In this document: positions 12,060 through 23,866 of the stretch, in pieces
Layout of the letters: every line of letters starts with the position of its first letter
Numbering within the stretch: the stretch's first letter is position 1
Origin: Mactromeris polynyma
Taxonomy: Eukaryota; Mollusca; Bivalvia; Venerida; Mactridae
Reading direction: 5' to 3'
DNA: 64,000 nucleotides
Assembly (NCBI GenBank): GCA_032209605.1
Contig: JASFXZ010000016.1
Location: 14,570,001-14,634,000 of the forward strand
Program-made: the position numbers and the translations under genes
The notes under the pieces: generated by a model
The model's database searches: none
What the model saw: the letters and a program-made list of their open reading frames with translations, nothing else
What the model was told of the DNA's origin: nothing

Positions 12060-12366
12060 TTATACCAAATATTCCTTAATAAACGCCCCCAGGGACGTTA
12101 CATTTTAAGAGGAGGGGACGTTTAATAAAGGTAAAACATCACTAAAAAAATTTGACCGTCTTATATGCATCTATTTGAATAAGTACGGTACCCACCAGCC
12201 GATCTCTAACCTTTGGATCTAAGCCCAAGTGTCAAAACTTCCACATGCAAGCCTAAATTTACGGGTGATGGCTATATATGATGGATCAAAGTAAGAATTT
12301 TTCAGCGCTTTTTTTAAATTCAAAACAGGGGGGGGGGGGGGGCGTTTAAAAGGGAATACTCGGTAT
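12060..12366. mobile_element. MITE with TATACC...GGTATA termini
   Basis: The left end 'tataccaaatattccttaat' followed by 'aaacgccccc' is mirrored by the right end, read inverted as 'tataccgagtattccctttt' followed by 'aaacgccccc'. The inverted repeats are about 30 bp. The interior has a run of 14 G just inside the right end. Non-coding, about 307 bp. Confidence 0.7.
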
Positions 12367-13088
12367 ATAAATATATTGTTTAAATCAAAGAGAAACATAA
12401 CTAAATACGACAACTTTCAATAGGTCAACACCCAAGCAAGTCTGCATGTATTCTGATTGTGAATTAATGTAGTATTCAAATGATTAAATCTAACATTTTC
12501 ACTAAATATGCATACTATAGTATATGACATATTTTAAACTAGTTAATTATACACTGGCCAATGCTTGAATTTTCGGTCAAAGTAACAAAAGTACGAAATG
12601 ACCCAACTTATTCCAATAACCTAGACTGGTTCAGGCAGTAAAACAGTATAAATCTTACAGAGTACCAGTCACCACCATAGAATAATGCCATTATATAAGT
12701 CAGTCTCATATAATGCTATAATTTTCTGGCATTGATGTAAGTAAACTGTAAACATACGCACACTAGACATGTCAAGCAACTTTGTTCGCACAGTAAGAAT
12801 TCTCGAGTCAAGTATACATGCGCACTGTATTCTCCCCACTCTTAAAATCTACATAGCTACCTTTGGAAACTCCATGCCTTTTTGGTACATGCGCACCTTA
12901 CAAAATACGAGCAACTTCCGACACGCAAGTTGTGGCGACAAACCACACTGACGATAATCCTGTTATTTACAATATGCGTATTTCTTGTCGATCTATCTCA
13001 GCACATGATTGGTACAGTCGATCTGTAATCCGAAACACAAAAAAACTTAATAGTTTGTAAAGTTCACGAACGGTCAGTTGACGCGATC
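12367..13088. other. probable frizzled 3' flank
   Basis: Directly downstream, in the transcript sense, of the frizzled stop codon at 13089-13091. It is not coding. Two short plus-strand open stretches here have no recognisable domain. At least the part nearest the gene should be 3' untranslated sequence. Confidence 0.4.
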
Positions 13089-15477
13089 TCAAACCACTGC
13101 CTCGTGATTATCACGATGACCAATGTTGCAAATTCTTGCGTAAAATCTCTGCCAAGAGCTCAATGTCTTTCCGGTCCAAATCCACACGCCCGACGTTATC
13201 CCGACGATGACTGACATTAAGTATTTGATCATGAAAACATTAAAGTCTGGCTTTTGCAATGGACTCTCGATACCTTCACAGAGATATTGATCTTTCAACC
13301 AATTCTTACAATGAGAGAGCCACCAGGTTTTCATCCAGCTTTCCCTAGATGACTGTTCATAGAAATAACAGGCAATCACTATGGTAGCAGGAACAGTATA
13401 CAAGACCGAAAATATTCCTATACGCACCATTAACTTTTCAAGTTTGTCCGTTTTGGTACCGTCTGATTTCATAATTGTGCGTATTTTGAACAAGGATACG
13501 AACCCGGCCAAGAGGAACGAGGTTCCGATGATTAGATACACAACCAGGGGTGCTAAAACGAATCCACGTAAAGCATCTACATCCGAAATTCCCGTGTAAC
13601 ACACGCCGCTCAAAACATCTCCGTCAACCTGACCCATTGCTAAAATGGCGATAGTTTTTATGGCGGGAACGGCCCATGCCGCCAAATGGAAATATTGCGA
13701 ATTTGCTTCAATTGGTTCATGGCCCCATTTCATTCCAGCCGCCAAAAACCATGTCAAGGTCAGTATGACCCACCAGATCGAGGACGCCATGCTGAAGAAG
13801 TAGAGAAGCATGAACAATATAGTACACCATTCCTTCTTCGTGCCTTGGGTAACCAAGGGTACGGTCTCTGTGACCGTATATGGCTTGGACTGAGACACTT
13901 GCTGTTTGAACACACTGCAAGCATAGTCATCTTGTAGGAAGAAGCCGATCACGTACGCTAGAGCAACCATGAAATAGCAGCCAGAAAGGAAGATAATCGG
14001 TCTCTCTGGGTAACGGAATCTTGTCATGTCATTCAAGAAGGTCAGAACAGTGAACATAGTGGAGGCTAGACATATGAACGACCAGATCCCGATCCACAGA
14101 CGTGAAAAATTCCTTTTTCCTTCGCTAAAGAACATATTTTCACAGGGAGAGCCGCAATCACGTACAATGACATCTCCAATTCTAAGTTTGTAGTCATAAC
14201 CGACTGGCACTCTTTGATCAATAGGACACTCTAGTTGATCTGCTCGGTAGTTATTGTGAATTGTGTTAATTCCCCCACCTCCACCGCCACCGCCACTACC
14301 TCCGCCCCCTGGTCTCCATGTCGTCTGAGGTCGCAAGGTTGTCTGTGTTGGTTGCTGATGTTCGGTCGTATTCTCGCCGACACACAGACCGTTGGTTGGG
14401 AACTGATCGCAGTTAAGACTAGCAGGCCACTCAAACCCAAATTTGTTCATTAGCGTTTCGCAACCTGTTCTCGCTTGCACGCACAGGCTTCTGCACGGCG
14501 GTATGGCTTTTGGTAAAACTGTACACACAGGAACGTACATAGTACAGAGGAAGAACTTCAACTGTTGACTACATTTCACCTTCACTAATGGAAAGAACTG
14601 ATGTACCTGAAACAGAGAAGTGAATAAATGACCGTAAGGTTAGAGTATACAATACGGTGGCGACTTCAAATGAATTTGTGGGGTATAACGCTTACATAGA
14701 GAAAGCATGCGTCCCAAGTTAATTGTTAATTGGCATTTTAAATTGAATGTGTCCAAACACTCTTATTAACGCATTGCCGAGAACCTTGTAGACAGCTGTC
14801 TGGTTGTAGACTGGAACTCATTTTAAGGGTTCATGGATGGGATCCCAACTTCAGCAATGTTATTCGACAAACTCTAATTTAGTCTGGATGTTAATTAGAA
14901 GCTCCAGGATATATTAATTCCAACTTCACATAAAATGATGAACATGAACAGAACTACAACCGTAACTTATGCTGTGAATTAACTGTAGATTTTACGGTCA
15001 TATAGATGGGATGGAAGGGGGTTCATTGAGTAAGTAACAAAAGTTCATGAGCCACAGTCCACTCGAGTGTACTGTCAAAATATTAATGTGTGATTTAACA
15101 CTCCACCACAAAACCTCAACACATCGGGTTCTGTTTCGTCACAGACAAGACGTGATTCATACAGATTTGCCAAGTACGAACGTAATCGATCGCTTAAACA
15201 TGAAATCATATAAAATATCAATTGTAATTAATTATAGAAATACAGGCAGTTGCCCTACCTCCATTCCAGCGTCTTCTTGTTTCGTGTGCTCCAATAAATT
15301 GGGCATAATTGTCTCGTTATATTGAATATCTTTACATAATGGGATCTGAATAGGTTCACATTTTCCATGGGGTCCGAGATTATCACTGTTAAGAACCTTG
15401 GTGCTATACTCAGAACACAGGCCGAACGGAATAACACATAAAATGAATACACATCGAACGTAAAATTCCGTCGCCAT
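13089..15477 (-). CDS. FZD: Frizzled-1/2/7-type Wnt receptor
   Basis: Two coding exons on the minus strand: 15477-15259 and 14606-13089, with GT-AG intron ends and phase 0, giving 578 residues. Residues 1-21 are a signal peptide. The cysteine-rich domain (about 38-155) binds Wnt and begins [16 protein letters not shown], which is diagnostic for the Fz1/2/7 group. The exon joint falls inside it (AGME|VHQFF). A linker with a run of glycines ([14 protein letters not shown]) leads to seven membrane segments. The cytosolic tail carries KTLSSW (from about residue 553), the KTxxxW motif that recruits Dishevelled. The last residues are HEAVV. Vertebrate members usually end in a class-I PDZ ligand with S/T at -2, and here that position is alanine. 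The start is the first ATG, followed at once by the signal peptide. The gene is divergent from the GRHPR gene 3 kb away. Subfamily placement is firm, but which of the paralogues it is cannot be said. Confidence 0.96.
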
Positions 15478-16137
15478 TTTTATGTATTTTTAATCAACGA
15501 CGTTTAATAAATATCCGTAGAATTATGTAGCACACAAATACTGATTACAATATCTCTCATGACAGAAATTATCGGTAAATAATAACAAAACACTCCGTTA
15601 AAATTTTATCCCATTCCACCATTGTAATCTAACATGGCCGCCTTTGTTCTGTTCGTTTAAACACAAACAGTTTCTAGATCCCCTTCGGTATTCTTCCCTC
15701 TTAACAAAAGTGTATTGTGTCAAACGGGGAAATGAAAACGGATAGACCTTGAAATAGCTACTGTACGCTGATTGGTTGAGGCAATTGAATTATCATAGAG
15801 GCTATTCCAGTAACCTCCCGCATATTTTAGAGCACCTGGGCTAGACAGCACTGAAATTTAATTACGCTCCAAGAAAACGGAAAAAAAATGTTCTTAGAGA
15901 AACGCGTTCGAAATTCCATGCTTATAAATTTATACAAATTGAGACTTTTAATGGACAAATTAAGAATATAAGTTCGACGGAATCATATTGAAGTTACGAT
16001 GACTTAACGATAGAACTTCGTATGCGTTATAATTGACAAAACGCTTCAGGAGCGCGTTCGAGCGATTTTATAAGTTTTTAGACATTCTTATTCTCTGTCA
16101 TTGTAAGTTTTTGATTGACTAGAATAACTTATATTTA

Positions 16138-16319
16138 CAGTAAAACCCCTATGATAAAGCCACCATTGGGACCCTTGAAAACATTACTTCTAATTGATCG
16201 AGGTGGTCCTAATATTGAGGTTGATTAAAGAGCAAAACAGTGAAAATGGACTTGAAAATTGTGTTCTTAATTGTGAGGTGGTCTTATTACTGAGGTGGTC
16301 TTTGCGTGAGGTTTTACTG
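16138..16319 (+). mobile_element. mariner-type MITE, copy 1
   Basis: Ends are CAGTAAAACC and its inverse GGTTTTACTG, flanked on both sides by TA (16136-16137 and 16320-16321), as for Tc1/mariner insertions. The interior repeats 'gaggtggtctta'-like motifs shared with copies at 37862-38039 and 44212-44333. Non-coding. Confidence 0.85.
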
Positions 16320-17164
16320 TACACTGGAGCGCCAGTTAAGGCGGCATGATTAGATTTTGGTCTCTTCTCAAATTGATATATATATATAAATATATTTACA
16401 GTTTCAAACTACCCAACTTGCATTTAATTTTGCAAAAAAACATTTTCTTCGTTTGATATTTACATGTTTCTAAACTGAAAGTAGCAGATTTCAATCATCA
16501 AAACGAAAGTAGGGATTTTGACAGATCAGCGAGGTTTTTTAAATTATCATTTTGATAAAGAACATGAAATGCCATTAAGTTCCAGGTTCCATTGCATCAA
16601 TTAAACACGCTTTTCAATCATATCATTCAACAGTTTATCCCAATCGTTCTTCAATGACAGCGAAGTTTCTTAGAAGAAAACCGGGATTTAAATGCCTTTT
16701 TTATTGCAAAATTTATGTCAAATTTAATAAAATAAAACTATCTTCCTCGGTAAGAATATTCCTTACGAAATATGTAAAAAAGTTATCATACATACATGAA
16801 TTACATAAACTACGTACAATGCCGCTTTAAAATTATTACGAGAGAACTTTATCTGGGCGTGTATAAAACTCGTTTACGTAATGGTTCCCGATTTTATATA
16901 TTATTTTGTTTCAAATGTAAATAACTCTCACTCTCTCGACTCTCCCTTTTCCCCACTTCATACTGTAATTAAACCACATTCCACAAAATTGCATATTTTT
17001 TTTATTATTTTAGTAATATGTAGATTTATTTAGCGTAAACCGCACTATTATATACGTTTTTTATCATATCAATAAATTCAAAGCATATATAGCGCATAAA
17101 TAACGCTTGGGTATTGCAAATTGTTAAGATATAATGCCATATAAAAATCTACATACTGTAGTTT

Positions 17165-17580
17165 AACGGTAATACGATGTTCATTTTTTTTACAATTTTT
17201 ACCTTAACCGACATGAAAAATATTTTTCATATAGGGAAAAGATCAATGAATATGCATTATCAAATAATTCAGTAATAATGCATTCCTTTGTATTGGTCGA
17301 AAACAGAAGTATGCAATATCTTTAAATTCAAAAGCTTCTATTTCTTAACAATCGGGGTGCAAGATGTTTGAATAGGTAATACGTTGCAATTATTCGTACT
17401 AAAAATGATTTCCATGAAAAATACGGTCTTCCAAAAGTAATATTATGTTCATTTTTGGTTCATTTTTACCTAAACAAATATGAAAAATATCATTCATATA
17501 GTTAAACTATCAATAACTATGCATTTTCAATGAATGCACTATAACGTATTCCCCTATATTTATCTAAAAAAGAAGTCTGT
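17165..17580 (+). repeat. imperfect direct repeat, period about 265 bp
   Basis: The segment near 17176-17340 ('atgttcattttttttac', 'atgaaaaatatttttcatat', 'aatatgcatt') reappears in order near 17439-17580 ('atgttcatttttggtt', 'atgaaaaatatcattcatat', 'aactatgcatt'). It is an old tandem duplication in the intergenic region. Confidence 0.6.
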
Positions 17581-17727
17581 TTATCCATACGGCACACGAC
17601 AAAACAAGACAAAACAAGATTTGTTTTCCTCGCAAATTATCTGAGTTCTCCCATATGTGCAAGGAAAAGTGAAAAAGGAACGCTAGATGCAAAAATTACT
17701 TCAAGATATTTTTCAATTACTAGCATA

Positions 17728-17935
17728 CAGGGGCGTTGATTCCTATAGCCCGAAAAAAATAAAGTGACCAAGACTGCAATAAGATATTTAATGCATGTTT
17801 TTGTAAGCATATATAGCGGAATGAAATATACACCAAAACGCATCTCTGACGATCTAGATAGCTACAAAAAAAATTCCGTGGGAACATGCCCTAAAACTAG
17901 GTCTACACATCAATTTCATCTAAGCTACGCCCCTG
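17728..17935 (-). mobile_element. hAT-like MITE, copy 2
   Basis: Begins CAGGGGCGT and ends ACGCCCCTG. Reversed, its interior aligns with 418-616 ('cagagatgcgttttgg' is shared). The flanks ctagcata and ctatatat could be a decayed 8-bp target duplication. The 66-codon open stretch across it (17764-17964) is repeat sequence. Confidence 0.8.
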
Positions 17936-18448
17936 CTATATATGGAAATAATTTACAAAGCTAAAGGGTTTTATATGTATACTTGAGCCCGTACACTAAT
18001 TGTTTTTAATTAAATATTTGTACTAATAAATCCGACTCCATTTTTCTGCGAATTGATTCGCATCGCAGCTTGTCAAATTATCGTTTGTCTGAAGCTTAAC
18101 CAAAACGTCAAAAGCAACGCACATATAGACCGGAAGTGGTAAATTTATTGATATTGTCAAAGGGAAACAACTCCAACAATTGTTATTGCAACGACCATAT
18201 AGTGGTCTCCCTTATATTAACAGCCCGTCTCACTCTGAAACAACATTATAGGTTTACACGTGGATAACTCAGTGAAATGAATACGTGATACACATATACT
18301 CTCACCTTATTATGATAATAAATGCACGTTTAGATCTAAGTATATCTGAATGTGTGACGATGAATGTAATTACGACAATACGGCTGTCTAGCAAATAGTG
18401 TGGGACTCAGATAACTGTAGATTGACCGATGTATAAACTTGTCTTGCA

Positions 18449-21400
18449 ATGTCGCGTCCTATTTCTGTTATCAATTTAGTATCACGTGTTTATTCTTGCA
18501 CACGTTTCTGTTATTCATCATTTCAATCTAGTGTAGGATTTACCTTAAAATCACCAATGTCTACTTCGACCGGAAATTTGCCCAAAATATTTGTCACTCG
18601 ACGAGTGCCTGAGGATGGGATAAAATATCTGAGTAATAAATGTGTGTTGACACAATGGGATTCAGACGATGCTATTCCCAGAGAAGAGTTAAAGAAAATG
18701 GTAAAAGGCGTAGATGGGCTTTTCTGCTTGTTAACGGATAAAATTGACGCTGAAATATTGGACTGTGCAGGTAAAATTGGGCGATTCGTGTATTCGGTGT
18801 TGGGATAAAAATGTGTCAATGATATTTTATCGCTGTTGGTTGTTTAACGCGAGACGCATTTTGCTGAATATACGGAATTAGTAGTGTGGCCATTTTATGA
18901 CCTCGTTTGCGTAAACACGACCTGGTTATTATCGGATGTAATTTATCCGAGTGTTAATTAAGTTTGTCTGTTCATCAATGAGTTGTGTCGGCGGGGGGGG
19001 GGGGGGCATTTAAAACTATGGCATGTTCCAGCCATATTTAATTTTCTACAATTCTCATTCTCCGCAGGTACACAATAGTCTTGCTTAAAACATTGGTATG
19101 ATTCAAAATTCAGATTTATGGCATTTTTCAAAAGTCAATTGATAGTTCCCACATTTACAATATTTACCTCCCTTGTTCTGAATTGATAAGCAAATCTCCT
19201 TAAAGTTTATAGGGAATATAATGTAAACGATGATAAACTAATCAGATATAAAAAAATAAGTTATTCATTATGCTCATGCGGGCATTCGGCTCAGTAAGTT
19301 AAAGAAAAAGTGGTTGTCCCATGCATTCTGGGTATTTTCTCAAGTATCGCATATTTAGGAATTATTCTTATAACGGATTATCAGTTTTGCCTATCATAAT
19401 GGCTGACTATTCAGGAGAAGGGAGGTAAATATTGTAGATGTGGGAACTATCTATAACAAGAGGTAGAATGACTGATTTCAAGTTTCGTTGATATACTTAA
19501 TATTTAGCCCATCGCAGATGTTACGACAACTCTGCTCGGAGTTTGTTGATTTTAATATATAATTATATATATAAATATAAGAATATTATTTAATGAACAT
19601 AGATAGATGCGCGTTTGTTCTTTCTCAAATTTGTGGGACAAATAAAGCATACGGTTGCTATACCGTAACAAGAATGATTATGTTGTAACAGAGAATGTCA
19701 CTGTCTTTTGACCATGCCTTCCCAACCCAAACACCAATACAAATTTGAGCATGTATATATCTGAGTATAAATTTTATACGAAAATATACAGAGATCTTCA
19801 ATTATAAGATTTTCAAATAAGCGATTCTGAATTGGTTTTATGTTCAATAACTTAAAAACAAAGAATAAAACACAGTCATTGCCGTTTTATAAGGCTTAAG
19901 CAAAATAAAAAAATAACAAAAAAGTTACGCCCCCTAAACCAAATCCTGGAACCGCCCCAGGATACATGTCCAAATAAGCCAAACTGTGCATCAAAAGTAA
20001 AGAGTATATTAGAAACGACCCAAGTTTGTCATTCATGGTAAAGAATCGTACTGCATTCATCAATCTGTTTACTCAGAATTAGAGATTCAATCACTTGCGT
20101 TAGCCGTACATCATTTAATTATCAGGAATACTATAAGAACAATGCCAATGTATAAATACATTACTTTGTATTATCAATTACCATATTAGAACGTCATAAT
20201 TATCATCTGATAGCATACATATAAAACGCTCTTTTCATGGACTATCAGTTTCCATACACATACAAAAAACTTTATCGTAGCTGTCCTTGAGAGTTTAATA
20301 TAGTGTAATCTTATTGATGACACAACTCTTGACATTGTATGTTGTTGCACATGAATGTATTGTTTTGTATTTTGGACCGGATGCCTATATTACTTAATAA
20401 ATAAACAACGTCTCAATCTAAATATCAATAAAACCGAATTACCAGTAACAGAATGTTGTTACAGTTGCTTCAGTTTGTGACGACATAAGTCTCTTTATTC
20501 TGTCCTGGGAGACCACTGCGTATGAGATTGTTATGACGTCATAATCTGTCTTGATATTATTTTCGGACGCATTTTGTGGATAGAGAAGAGCCATCGAATT
20601 CCATGAAGCATTATTCAGTGATATTGACAGTTTAATTTCGTTTCAGGGCCGTCACTTAAAGCTGTTAGCACTATGTCCGTGGGATACGATCACGTGGACA
20701 CTGTTGAATGCCGGAAGCGGGATATCCCGGTAGGCTTTACACCGGATGTTTTAACTAGCGCCACAGCGGAACTTACTGTGGCTTTGTTGCTTTCCGTGTC
20801 GAGGAGGATAAAGGAAGGTGTGTTTTATGTGTCTCAGACCATCCTTATAAATACTGATTTTCATGAGTTGGGAGGGGTTTATGCTGAACGAACAATTTAA
20901 TGGATAGGCTATTAGCCTTACTCGGTTACTGTCGTTACTTGCATAAACATAAGCTCATTTTTACAGGACAAACTTACAATTTTGTATTGCCCGTCATCGA
21001 CTCATGCACTTAAGGCGGTGTATTTTGGAAGGGAACACTGACTATGCATATTGAAAGTGATACAATGTTTAACGTGAGAATAAGTAACATCGGTTTGGCC
21101 ACACTGACAACATTTGGCCTCCCCACAAATGTCAGGTAGACCACGAAATAAACTAAAAACTAGGGAGGTGACATCACACAACACCAAAATGAAGGGCTTG
21201 GGGATCAATTCGTAACCTTACAAGAAGCAAACATAGAAACACAAAGTACACATCTATGGAACTGTCCGGTATTCCGTTCTCGAATGTTAAAAAAAATAAT
21301 GCTCTTATAAAGAGAGAATAAGTTGCTACAGGGAACGCCACATACATAAGACAATGCCTCTCCACACAGACTTATAGTTTATTGTATCGCCAAAATTCTG

Positions 21401-22731
21401 TGACAGGATCTTTCAATTACTGGTTGATGTATACATTTATTTGTTTTATGAAGGTATTCAAGCCGTTAAGGATGGTAGTTGGGGCACATGGAAACCACTA
21501 TGGATGTGTGGCCAGGGATTGGACGGGGCTACAGTGGGAATAATAGGTATGTGCATTGAACACGTTTGTTTCCTAATTTCTTGCAGTTGCCATGGTTTTG
21601 TAAATGTTGTGGGAGAGTGCTTCGATAATGTTACGATAACTTCTTCCAATATTTTGTATTAAATAAAAAGCAATTATTCAATTATTTTTGTATTAAATGA
21701 AAAGCAATAAAACATTAATTATTTGTATACAATCGTATCTATACAGGAACTGCAACATAAAAGAACATCGGATATTCCATTTCATGTTGCAGCTCGTTTG
21801 CTTCTTCCAGGAATTAAAATAGTCAAATACAATGTCCGAACATGTTCATTTCGAACAGATGTAGTTCATAAAATAGAACAATTATCAAGCTGACTTTCGT
21901 TTTACTGACCAAGAAGTTATTGTATGAGCCTGGAAATTGAGTAATCTACTTAATTTGCGCAATGCTTGCTTTTGATTCCCGGCAGTTATTACTTCCCTTA
22001 AACTGTGTACTTTGCAAACAGAGACCACTATGTCTATACTTTGTAACTTATGTCGTCGTAATTACGAAAGTTATGCCAATATGTAGAAAATTGTCTCAGT
22101 ACTTCGTAAAGGGACACCACTGTGTCGGAACTTGTCTCTGTACTTTGTAAAGGGACACCACTGTGTCGGAACTTGTCTCTGTATTTTCATATTGTTATTA
22201 ACACGTTTGTTATTGTTAACTTTTCTAGGTCTGGGTAGGATTGGTTTTGCCGTTGCCAAGCGACTGATGCCATTTGGCGTTGGTAGGATGTTGTATTCTG
22301 AATTTGAGCAAAAAGGTTATGCAGACGAACTTCCGGCGGAATATGTCGATCTGGATAAGCTTCTGCGGGAGTCTGATTTCGTTCTGGGTTGTTGCGCGCT
22401 TACTAAAGAAAACATGGGCCTTATGAATTCTTCTGCTTTTAAGAAGATGAAAAACACTGCAATATTTATCAACACTAGTCGTGGTGGTCTTGTAAATCAA
22501 GACGATTTATACGAAGCTTTGAAAGCAGGCGATATATTAGGGGCGGGGCTTGATGTGACGTCACCAGAGCCGTTACCAACAGACCACCCACTTCTGACAT
22601 TGGATAACTGTGTTGTATTGCCCCACATTGCCAGTGCTACAATGAAATCCAGAAATGCCATGTCCGAATTATGTGCTAGAAATATAATGGAGGCATTGAA
22701 TGGTAACGCCATGCCCGCTCAAGTAAAATGA
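18449..22731 (+). CDS. GRHPR: glyoxylate/hydroxypyruvate reductase
   Basis: Four coding exons: 18449-18770, 20647-20817, 21454-21546 and 22229-22731. All junctions are GT-AG in phase 1, giving 362 residues. The enzyme is a D-2-hydroxyacid dehydrogenase that reduces glyoxylate to glycolate and hydroxypyruvate to D-glycerate with NAD(P)H. Visible features are the family start PKIFVTRR (about 45-52), [17 protein letters not shown], the Rossmann loop GLGRIG (196-201), and the catalytic Arg280 (NTSRGG), Glu309 (TSPEP) and His328 (PHIASA). The first 36 residues, rich in S, R and V and nearly free of acids, precede an internal Met37. Human GRHPR (328 residues) starts near that point, so a mitochondrial presequence plus a cytosolic form from Met37 is plausible. 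An AATAAA signal lies at 22780-22785. All key residues are present, so the gene looks functional. Confidence 0.95.
19141..19451. mobile_element. MITE with about 40-bp inverted termini
   Basis: The left end GATAGTTCCCACATTTACAA plus 'tatttacctccc' is mirrored at the right end, read inverted as GATAGTTCCCACATCTACAA plus 'tatttacctccc'. It lies inside GRHPR intron 1. A single end of the same family ('cttcccacatctacaatatt') occurs at about 37588-37625. Confidence 0.85.
19730..19975 (+). repeat. dispersed repeat, copy 2 (pair with 7680-7960)
   Basis: Contains 'gaaaatatacagagatcttc', 'aagattttcaaat' and 'gtcattgccgttttataagg' in the same order as the first copy. It ends CCTGGAACCGCCCCAGG, which resembles a hAT-type terminus. 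Confidence 0.55.
21050..21370 (-). repeat. interspersed repeat family R1 (partial, in GRHPR intron 2)
   Basis: The edge 'gggaacgccacatacataag' with 'acaatgcctctccacac' recurs near 50340-50385 and, reversed, near 54478-54521. Related but more diverged forms are at 23873-23945 and 46158-46205. The element class is unknown to me. Confidence 0.55.
22090..22180 (+). repeat. 41-bp tandem repeat, two units
   Basis: Two nearly identical adjacent units contain 'gtaaagggacaccactgtgt' and 'cggaacttgtctctgta'. They lie about 50 bp upstream of the acceptor of GRHPR exon 4. A more diverged third trace precedes them near 22011-22060. Confidence 0.8.
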
Positions 22732-23309
22732 TTTGTATGTCAGTTGTTACCTTTTATTGTTATTTTGCTTTTATTATAGAATAAAGGTTGAAGTGTGATT
22801 GCATTTTTGTCTATTAATTTTGACTGGGTCATTTTATTTGACAAAAATACTTTCTGTTAGTTTGAAATCCGAATTAGCTGATTCTGTTTATCAAAACATA
22901 CCCAACTTTCATAGCGCCTCGCTTACGTCGATAACGTGGGTATGAGAAAAATATCACACCAGTATTTTGTCTCTAGGCTTTAATATAAAAAGTCATATTT
23001 CCCCCAAATTCTTCCCTAAAAACGCACTCGATGTTAATTAACAGCTTGTATAATCGCTGCATTCGGATTTATCACCCACACTGAATTACAAGACTGGGTA
23101 GATATATTTTATGGTATCTCCCAGCATGGGGTCTTATCTCTTATCAGATTTATCGGTTGTAAAACATATAAGACAATGTAATTGATCGATTTGTCTCCCT
23201 TGTCAACCGTAATTAAAGTTGGACATGACAAAATCTCGGATGTTTACAAATCGGAGAGGATTTGCTAACTCATCATGTTGACAATGTGTCTTTCCATTGA
23301 AAAGCTTTT
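22732..23309. other. GRHPR 3' end and spacer
   Basis: The GRHPR 3' untranslated end with AATAAA at 22780-22785 is followed by non-coding DNA. Nothing else is recognisable. Confidence 0.5.
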
Positions 23310-23400
23310 GTTTCTAACAGTGGAGAGACGGTCATTTTCGCAAACGATCACCTGGCGGGGATACTGTCGACTTCTTGGGGACTTTCCGTGAAAAGGTTCA
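23310..23400 (+). pseudogene. fragment of a TRIM-like paralogue
   Basis: About 90 bp read in frame as SNSGETVIFANDHLAGILST followed by SWGLSVKRF. This aligns with SNTEVAITFLDEHMARILST and CGGLSVKKS of the intact gene at 26460-26545. The bases 'ggatactgtcgac' and 'ggggactttccgtgaaaa' are shared exactly. A stop codon follows almost at once and the rest of the gene is missing. It is the remnant of an upstream tandem copy. Confidence 0.8.
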
Positions 23401-23430
23401 TAACATGACGCAGCACAACGAACACCGTGA

Positions 23431-23866
23431 CCACCATATACGGAAAAGTACGGCCTTTAGTGTAGATATTTATCAACGACCAGCTGACTCGGGTAAACAA
23501 ACCCATTTACTCTATTGAAATTATATGTTTTGAAATTAGAGACATACCCAGTACGAGCGACGGATCATTGAAGTTTCCAACTGTCATGTGAGTGTGGCCT
23601 GTACTTCTACATTTTCTTCAAACATTCAAGAAGCTCGGTCTATAAACATTAATGAAGTACACTTGTTCTCGAATGATTGGTGAAAGTGTACTATTTCGGG
23701 GCTACAACAAGAACTTCAAATATTCTGATGCTCGTACTGTGTAAAACGATATTTTATATAAGTATTATTTCATTACATTTGTAACAGGTTTTCTGAACAC
23801 ACTCCATCGTTTGTTTTCAAAATTTCTGAAGTAAATGCCGAAAATACCGTACTTTTCCGTGGACGT
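23431..23866 (+). mobile_element. MITE with ACGGAAAAGTACGG termini, copy 1
   Basis: The left end TATACGGAAAAGTACGGC is inverted at the right end (CCGTACTTTTCCGTGG). The interior matches copy 2 (27946-28333) along almost its full length, with indels. It sits between the paralogue fragment and the duplicated 5' flank of the TRIM-like gene. Confidence 0.8.

Larger units (their letters stand above)
15478..18448. other. shared upstream region of frizzled and GRHPR
   Basis: About 3 kb between two divergent genes. It holds a mariner-type MITE (16138-16319), an imperfect direct repeat (about 17165-17340 and 17430-17580) and a hAT-like MITE (17728-17935). YY1-like ATGGCCGCC occurs near 15634. An ETS-like CCGGAAGT lies near 18131, about 310 bp before the GRHPR start. 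No additional gene is seen. Promoter positions are inferred only. Confidence 0.5.
18771..20646 (+). other. GRHPR intron 1
   Basis: GT-AG intron of 1.9 kb. It contains a poly-G run (about 18990-19006), a long-TIR MITE (19141-19451), a dispersed repeat (about 19730-19975) and a palindromic CRE-like TTATGACGTCATAA near 20530. No exon is hidden here, because the reading phase is already closed by the flanking exons. Confidence 0.7.

Noticed and set aside
12329..12342. Poly-G runs here and near 18990 as G-quadruplex regulators
   Set aside because: Both are single mononucleotide tracts. The first lies inside a MITE terminus. Nothing ties them to a gene's regulation.
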